NCBI GenBank assembly: GCA_963715785.1 | Contig: OY970276.1 | Location: 2,480,001 to 2,544,000 of the forward strand | Origin: LD21 sp963715785 | GTDB lineage: Bacteria > Bacteroidota > Bacteroidia > Bacteroidales > VadinHA17 | Direction: 5' to 3' | DNA length: 64,000 nucleotides | Shown: piece by piece, positions 60,165-64,000 of the stretch | Numbering within the stretch: the stretch's first letter is position 1 | Layout: each line of letters starts with the position of its first letter | Translations under genes and position numbers: made by a program | Notes under the pieces: model-generated | Seen by the model: only the letters and a program-made list of their open reading frames with translations | The model's database searches: none | Told to the model about the DNA's origin: nothing

Positions 60165-61442
60165 ATGGGTCAGATAGTTAGTATTCATGCACGTGAGATT
60201 CTTGATTCACGCGGCAATCCAACAATTGAGGTTGATGTAATGACACAAAGCGGCTATTTTGGAAGAGCTGCAGTACCATCGGGTGCTTCAACAGGGGAAA
60301 ATGAAGCACTGGAACTCAGGGATGGTGACAAAAACCGTTACCTGGGAAAAGGTGTTCTTAAAGCTGTTTATAATGTGAATAATGTTATTGCCGAAGAGAT
60401 TATCGGTATGGATGTCACTGACCAGGCAGGAATAGATAAGAAAATGATCGATCTGGATGGCACAAAAACAAAGAGCAGCCTCGGGGCTAACGCAATACTC
60501 GGCGTATCCCTGGCCGTTGCCAAAGCTGCTGCTTCCTATCATGGTCTGCCTCTGTTCAGATATATAGGCGGCATCAATGCTGTTACATTACCTGTTCCGA
60601 TGATGAACATCATCAATGGAGGCTCTCATTCTGATGCCCCGATAGCTTTCCAGGAATTTATGATCAGACCGGTCGGTGCACCTTCATTCAGTGAAGCACT
60701 TCGTATGGGAGCTGAAGTATTCCATTCGTTGAAAAAAGTTCTCAAAGGCCGTGGTCTAAGCACTGCAGTAGGCGATGAAGGTGGTTTCGCACCAAAGTTC
60801 GAAGGAACAGAAGATGCCCTCGAAACAATTCTTAAGGCTATCACAGAGGCAGGCTATAAACCAGGTTCTGATCTTACTATTGCACTCGACTGTGCTGCCT
60901 CCGAATTCTATACTGACGGTATGTATAATTATTCAAAATTTGAAGGTCCGAAAGGCGCAAGGAGAACTTCAAAGGAGCAGGTTGATTATATCGAGCAGCT
61001 GACAGCAAAATATCCGATAGATTCCGTTGAAGACGGTATGGCAGAAGGTGACTGGGATGGCTGGAAAATGCTGACAGACAGGATAGGCAAAAAAATTCAG
61101 ATTGTCGGCGATGATGTATTTGTCACAAATGTGGACTACCTGAAAAAAGGTATTGAAATGGGTTGTGCAAATTCGATCCTTATAAAAGTAAACCAGATCG
61201 GATCACTCACTGAAACCCTTAATGCCATCGAAATGGCACACAGGGCAGGCTACACAACTGTTACGTCCCACCGCTCGGGTGAAACTGAGGATACTACTAT
61301 AGCTGATATTGCAGTTGCTACCAATTCGGGACAAATAAAAACCGGATCTGCCAGCAGAACCGACAGGATAGCCAAGTACAATCAGTTGCTGAGAATCGAA
61401 GAGACTCTTGGTAACCTGGCTGTTTATGGACATAAGAAATAG
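60165..61442 (+). CDS. eno: Enolase
   Basis: A 425-residue glycolytic enzyme interconverting 2-phosphoglycerate and phosphoenolpyruvate. Conserved: ILDSRGNPTIEVDV, GAS-loop AAVPSGASTGENEALELRDG, SLGANAILGVSLAVAKAAAS, Mg ligands in ALDCAASEF, SVEDGMAEGDWDGW and IVGDDVFVT, catalytic lysine in ILIKVNQIGSLTET, and the signature SHRSGETEDTTIADIAVATN. It has its own transcription unit after the superoperon terminator; eno beside rplQ is a common Bacteroidota arrangement. Confidence 0.97.
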   Translation: MGQIVSIHAREILDSRGNPTIEVDVMTQSGYFGRAAVPSGASTGENEALELRDGDKNRYLGKGVLKAVYNVNNVIAEEIIGMDVTDQAGIDKKMIDLDGTKTKSSLGANAILGVSLAVAKAAASYHGLPLFRYIGGINAVTLPVPMMNIINGGSHSDAPIAFQEFMIRPVGAPSFSEALRMGAEVFHSLKKVLKGRGLSTAVGDEGGFAPKFEGTEDALETILKAITEAGYKPGSDLTIALDCAASEFYTDGMYNYSKFEGPKGARRTSKEQVDYIEQLTAKYPIDSVEDGMAEGDWDGWKMLTDRIGKKIQIVGDDVFVTNVDYLKKGIEMGCANSILIKVNQIGSLTETLNAIEMAHRAGYTTVTSHRSGETEDTTIADIAVATNSGQIKTGSASRTDRIAKYNQLLRIEETLGNLAVYGHKK

Positions 61443-61461
61443 AAATATATAGAAATATATA
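61443..61461. repeat. Short tandem repeat after eno
   Basis: The 10-bp unit AGAAATATAT occurs twice in tandem (61441-61460) and a third copy begins with AGAAAG, running into the putative insertion-sequence end. The first unit overlaps the eno stop codon. Confidence 0.6.
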
Positions 61462-61463
61462 GA

Positions 61464-61640
61464 AAGAGGTTGTCTCAAAAGTCCTCGGTGGAACAACAAG
61501 CATACGAGCTGCACAGCGGAAGAATAAAAATATTTTCATTAATATTTCCCTTCTCAAAACTGATAATGAAGCACATAGAAAACTATTATCATATTTAGGT
61601 CTATTGCCATTTCCCGACGTTATGAACATTTTTTGAACTG
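61464..61640 (-). mobile_element. Probable insertion-sequence remnant (transposase 3' end)
   Basis: GAGGTTGTCTCAAAAGTCCT (61466-61485) resembles the terminal inverted repeat of IS1182-like elements. On the minus strand from about 61635, interrupted frames read VHNVGKW, then MAIDLNMIIVFYVLHYQF and further LVCLLFHRGLLRQP, with stops and frame changes between, a pattern like the end of a DDE transposase (AHNLRKMA-type). No second inverted repeat was found, so only one end survives. The call rests on short matches. Confidence 0.4.
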
Positions 61641-61703
61641 CAATGTTTATAATGGGTGTATAATAATGAATGGTAGTTCAGTTATTATGTCGCGAGATAG
61701 TAA

Positions 61704-61711
61704 TAAATTTG
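61704..61711 (+). promoter_or_regulatory. Possible -7 promoter element of the structured RNA
   Basis: TAAATTTG fits the Bacteroidota TAnnTTTG box and stands about 8-15 bp before the first hairpin of the structured region. No good -33 TTTG is seen at the expected distance. Confidence 0.4.
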
Positions 61712-61718
61712 ATATTAC

Positions 61719-62212
61719 CAGATGAGCGATAAAAGACTGCTCAAAAGATGTGGAAATGGAAAAGGTTACTTAATTGAAACACGATCCGTTTCAGTCAGAC
61801 CTTCGGGTCTGCGCATTAGGAGAGCCGAGGTCTGAACAAAAGGAACTTCGCGTTCACAATGTTCAGAAGATTGATGGAAATCGGAAACGTTCTTTCAGAA
61901 ATTGAGTCACAGGGCTTCAGAAAATGAGGGGCTTCGGCTTCAGGTTATCTGAATCTGATACAATAGCCTTCGGGAAATATGTAGCAGTGCCTGAATGACA
62001 CTTCGTCCCGGAAGTCTGCCTTAAAACAGACGAAAGGACAGCCGGAAGGTTTTGCTGTAACAGGTAAGACCCGAAAGCCATGGGATGCTGAATTGGGTCT
62101 GGTACTCAATAAGGCAGCCGGTCAGAATAACAGTAATCTGGCATCGTTTACAGCCTTGGCTGCAGGCGATGGATGGGAACTTATCAAACGATGAGTTCCC
62201 ATCATTGTTTTT
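61719..62212 (+). ncRNA. Large structured non-coding RNA candidate, family not recognised
   Basis: A roughly 490-nt region with no credible reading frame and a dense series of exact stems: TGAGC/GCTCA (61723, 61739), TGAAAC/GTTTCA (61775, 61788), CAGACC-TTCG-GGTCTG (61796-61811), TCTGAAC/GTTCAGA (61831, 61861) enclosing GAAC/GTTC (61843, 61852), AGTG/CACT (61986, 61999), GTCTG/CAGAC (62014, 62027), ACAGC/GCTGT (62038, 62054), AGACCC/GGGTCT (62067, 62095), and CATCG/CGATG (62142, 62167) enclosing CAGCC/GGCTG (62151, 62158). Three loops are C(UUCG)G. It ends in a strong terminator. Hallmarks of RNase P RNA, tmRNA, SRP RNA and group I/II introns were looked for and not found. Confidence 0.6.
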
Positions 62213-62214
62213 AT
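62172..62214 (+). terminator. Rho-independent terminator of the structured RNA
   Basis: GATGGGAACT (62172-62181) and AGTTCCCATC (62194-62203) form a perfect 10-bp stem with a 12-nt loop, followed by ATTGTTTTTAT. Confidence 0.88.
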
Positions 62215-62270
62215 ACCCCCCGGTTTCATCCATTTTGTACGATTTTTACAACTCATGTTTCCATATTGAA

Positions 62271-62278
62271 TATCTTTG
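62271..62278 (+). promoter_or_regulatory. Possible -7 element before ubiD
   Basis: TATCTTTG matches the TAnnTTTG box and stands 21 bp before the ATG at 62300, implying a very short leader. No convincing -33 element was identified. Confidence 0.35.
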
Positions 62279-62299
62279 GTTTCCAGAAGATAATCAATT

Positions 62300-64000
62300 A
62301 TGAGCTATTCAGGATTAAATACTTTTATTTCAGAACTCGGGAAGAATGATGAGTTGCACAGGATCAAACAATTTACTGATCCTGTACTCGAAATAACAGA
62401 AATAACCGATCGGGTTACCAAGTCAGACGGGAAAGCCTTACTATTTGAAAACACCGGCACTGCTTTTCCGGTACTGATAAATGCGTTTGGATCCGACCTG
62501 AGAATGGCAATGGCACTGGGAAGAAATAATCTTGACGAAGCCGGAGCCGAATTAGAAGAGCTATTTAAAAAAGCTTCAGTTGGCAAAACTACATTTTTTC
62601 AGAAAATCTCGGCTCTTCCTTCCCTTTTAAAACTGGGAGGCCTGTTGCCTGCAAGGAGTCAGAGAAAAGGGATCTGTCAGCAGAAGATACATATGACCCC
62701 TGATCTTGATGAGCTTCCGGTTCTCAAATGCTGGCCGCACGATGGTGGCCGTTTCATTACTCTGCCTATGGTGCATACCAGGCATCCCCTGACAGGCAGC
62801 ACTAATGTTGGCATGTACAGGATGCAGATCCTGAATAAGAATACAACCGCTATGCATTGGCAGCGACATAAAACAGGTGCAAACCATTTTGAAGCCTGGA
62901 AGGAAACAGGCAAAAAGATGCCAGTCTCTGTCGCTCTTGGCGGTGACCCGGTTTATACTTATGCCGCAACAGCACCGCTTCCGGAAAACATTGATGAATA
63001 TATCCTTGCAGGATTTCTGAGAAAGAAAAAGGTGACACTGGTGCGATGTATAACCAATGATCTTTTTGTACCCGAAGACGCAGACATAGTTATAGAAGGA
63101 TTTGTTGATCCTTCCGAAGAGCCTGTGTGGGAAGGGCCATTTGGAGATCATACAGGCTTTTATTCATTGGCAGACTGGTATCCAAAATTTCATGTTACCT
63201 GCATAACCCATTCAAATAAGGCAGTCTATCCGGCGACTATCGTCGGGATTCCCCCCCAGGAAGATGCCTGGATTGCAAAAGCCACGGAAAGGCTTTTCCT
63301 CGCTCCCGTCAGAATGACCCTGCTGCCTGAAATTGAAGATTTTCATATGCCTGAAGCCGGAATTGCTCACAATCTTGTGGTAGTTAGGATTAAAAAGAGT
63401 TATCCCGGGCAGGGTATGAAGGTCTTAGGAGCATTGTCAGGTGCAGGCCAGATGATGTTTACCAAGTACATGGTTGTTGTAAGCGGAAACATTGATATAA
63501 GGAACTATAAGGAGCTGTTGAAATATATTATATCCAATTCAGATTTCAGCAGGGATTTGCTTTTTAGTCATGGGCCGCTGGATGTCCTGGATCATTCATC
63601 CGATACCGCCGCTTTTGGTGGAAAAGCAGGATTGGATGCAACAATAAAAATTGACGAAGAGTTATCTGGCAGAACAAAATCATTGAAGTCAGAAAATGGT
63701 GGAGACTATAAGGGGAAGTTTGATTTCCTCAACTGCAATATTGTAAAAAGCTTCAATATAAGCCTTCTGCCTTATGATATACCTGTAATAATAATTTCGG
63801 TTAACAGGTCAGAGGATCAGGATGTTATAGAAAAGGCTGCACAACTGTTGCGTGCGAATGATCTATCAGGAAGCGTAAAGTTAATCCTGGTGGTCGATCA
63901 TACTGTTGATGTAAATGATCTCTTCATGGTAACATGGCAGCTTCTTGGCAACACTGATCCTCAGAGGGATCACATATTTATTTCTCCAACTTCAGTATTG
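62300..64000 (+). CDS. UbiD-family decarboxylase (partial, 3' end outside window)
   Basis: The first 567 residues of a prenylated-FMN-dependent (de)carboxylase. The cofactor/metal region STNVGMYRMQ, then HWQRHKTGANHFE and VSVALGGDPVYTYAATAPLP, and the active-site glutamate stretch EEPVWEGPFGDHTGFYS are typical of UbiD; the C-terminal domain begins with SGAGQMMFTKYMVVVSG. UbiD acts in ubiquinone, menaquinone-related and aromatic-acid decarboxylation; in an anaerobe or facultative Bacteroidota without ubiquinone, a quinone-precursor or aromatic-acid substrate is likely. The flavin prenyltransferase UbiX is not in the window. The frame is open to the last base. Confidence 0.9.
   Translation, partial: MSYSGLNTFISELGKNDELHRIKQFTDPVLEITEITDRVTKSDGKALLFENTGTAFPVLINAFGSDLRMAMALGRNNLDEAGAELEELFKKASVGKTTFFQKISALPSLLKLGGLLPARSQRKGICQQKIHMTPDLDELPVLKCWPHDGGRFITLPMVHTRHPLTGSTNVGMYRMQILNKNTTAMHWQRHKTGANHFEAWKETGKKMPVSVALGGDPVYTYAATAPLPENIDEYILAGFLRKKKVTLVRCITNDLFVPEDADIVIEGFVDPSEEPVWEGPFGDHTGFYSLADWYPKFHVTCITHSNKAVYPATIVGIPPQEDAWIAKATERLFLAPVRMTLLPEIEDFHMPEAGIAHNLVVVRIKKSYPGQGMKVLGALSGAGQMMFTKYMVVVSGNIDIRNYKELLKYIISNSDFSRDLLFSHGPLDVLDHSSDTAAFGGKAGLDATIKIDEELSGRTKSLKSENGGDYKGKFDFLNCNIVKSFNISLLPYDIPVIIISVNRSEDQDVIEKAAQLLRANDLSGSVKLILVVDHTVDVNDLFMVTWQLLGNTDPQRDHIFISPTSVL

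Noticed and set aside
61719..62212. RNase P RNA, tmRNA or SRP RNA as identity of the structured region
   Set aside because: The universally conserved cores of these RNAs (for example GAGGAAAGTCC for RNase P, a tRNA-like 3' end for tmRNA) are missing.
62021..62303. Small frames on both strands within and after the structured RNA (70 and 72 codons)
   Set aside because: They cover strong hairpins and a terminator, show no family resemblance, and one runs into the ubiD start.

Overview
The window is a chromosomal segment of a Bacteroidota bacterium, most likely from the Bacteroidales/Marinilabiliales part of the phylum. The evidence is a gliding/type 9 secretion (T9SS) type-B sorting domain, a DUF4412 protein, a TPP-riboswitch thiamine operon of the Omr1-PnuT-ThiN type, an EF-G2 paralogue, promoters of the TTTG-N19-20-TAnnTTTG type, almost no Shine-Dalgarno sequences, and a str-S10-spc-alpha ribosomal superoperon without tuf or adk that is followed by eno.

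Layout. 1-6277: the 3' end of the nuo operon (nuoI partial, J, K, L, M, N; complex I membrane arm), with a repeat element between nuoK and nuoL. 6413-8710: quinol-dependent nitric-oxide reductase. 8891-16288: metabolic and housekeeping genes, nearly all on the minus strand (dihydroorotate dehydrogenase-like protein, DDAH-like hydrolase, hot-dog thioesterase, cupin, pirin, secreted esterase, small lipoprotein, O6-alkylguanine repair protein, a small conserved protein), plus a plus-strand DedA protein. 16326-20315: thiamine salvage operon with a readable promoter and TPP riboswitch. 20325-25023: membrane-anchored LuxR regulator, divergent membrane protein, OmpA-like envelope protein and DUF4412 protein. 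25155-32635: UvrD/PcrA helicase, a T9SS cargo protein, and a minus-strand group of M19 dipeptidase, D-threonine-aldolase-like enzyme, RidA and PhzF. 32952-39558: TetR-controlled tripartite RND efflux operon ending in a PII-like protein. 39735-41891: EF-G2, lying opposite the large ribosomal protein superoperon (42306-60076), which also carries canonical fusA, secY, map, infA and rpoA. 60165-61442: eno. 61443-62299: a gene-free stretch with an insertion-sequence remnant and a roughly 490-nt, hairpin-rich, terminator-ended region that looks like a large non-coding RNA. 62300-64000: UbiD-family decarboxylase, running off the window.

How the parts work together: complex I and the NO reductase both act on the quinone pool; the outer-membrane receptor, PnuT and thiamine pyrophosphokinase import thiamine and convert it to TPP, which shuts the operon off through the riboswitch; TetR, TolC-like channel, adaptor and RND pump form one drug or toxin export unit; the ribosomal block supplies the translation apparatus, with EF-G2 as a probable alternative translocase.

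The most unusual signals are (i) the structured RNA candidate at 61719-62212, for which I recognise no known family, (ii) an identical 18-bp perfect palindrome found three times between genes, each copy bracketed by 6-7 bp direct repeats as if it had inserted there, (iii) the loss of the catalytic His and the NKxD motif in EF-G2, and (iv) dispersed CTCTGTG/CACAGAG, ACACAAAG and GGCAGGGGGGCAA elements, including purine-rich repeats inside the pnuT coding sequence. No tRNA, rRNA or CRISPR array was seen.
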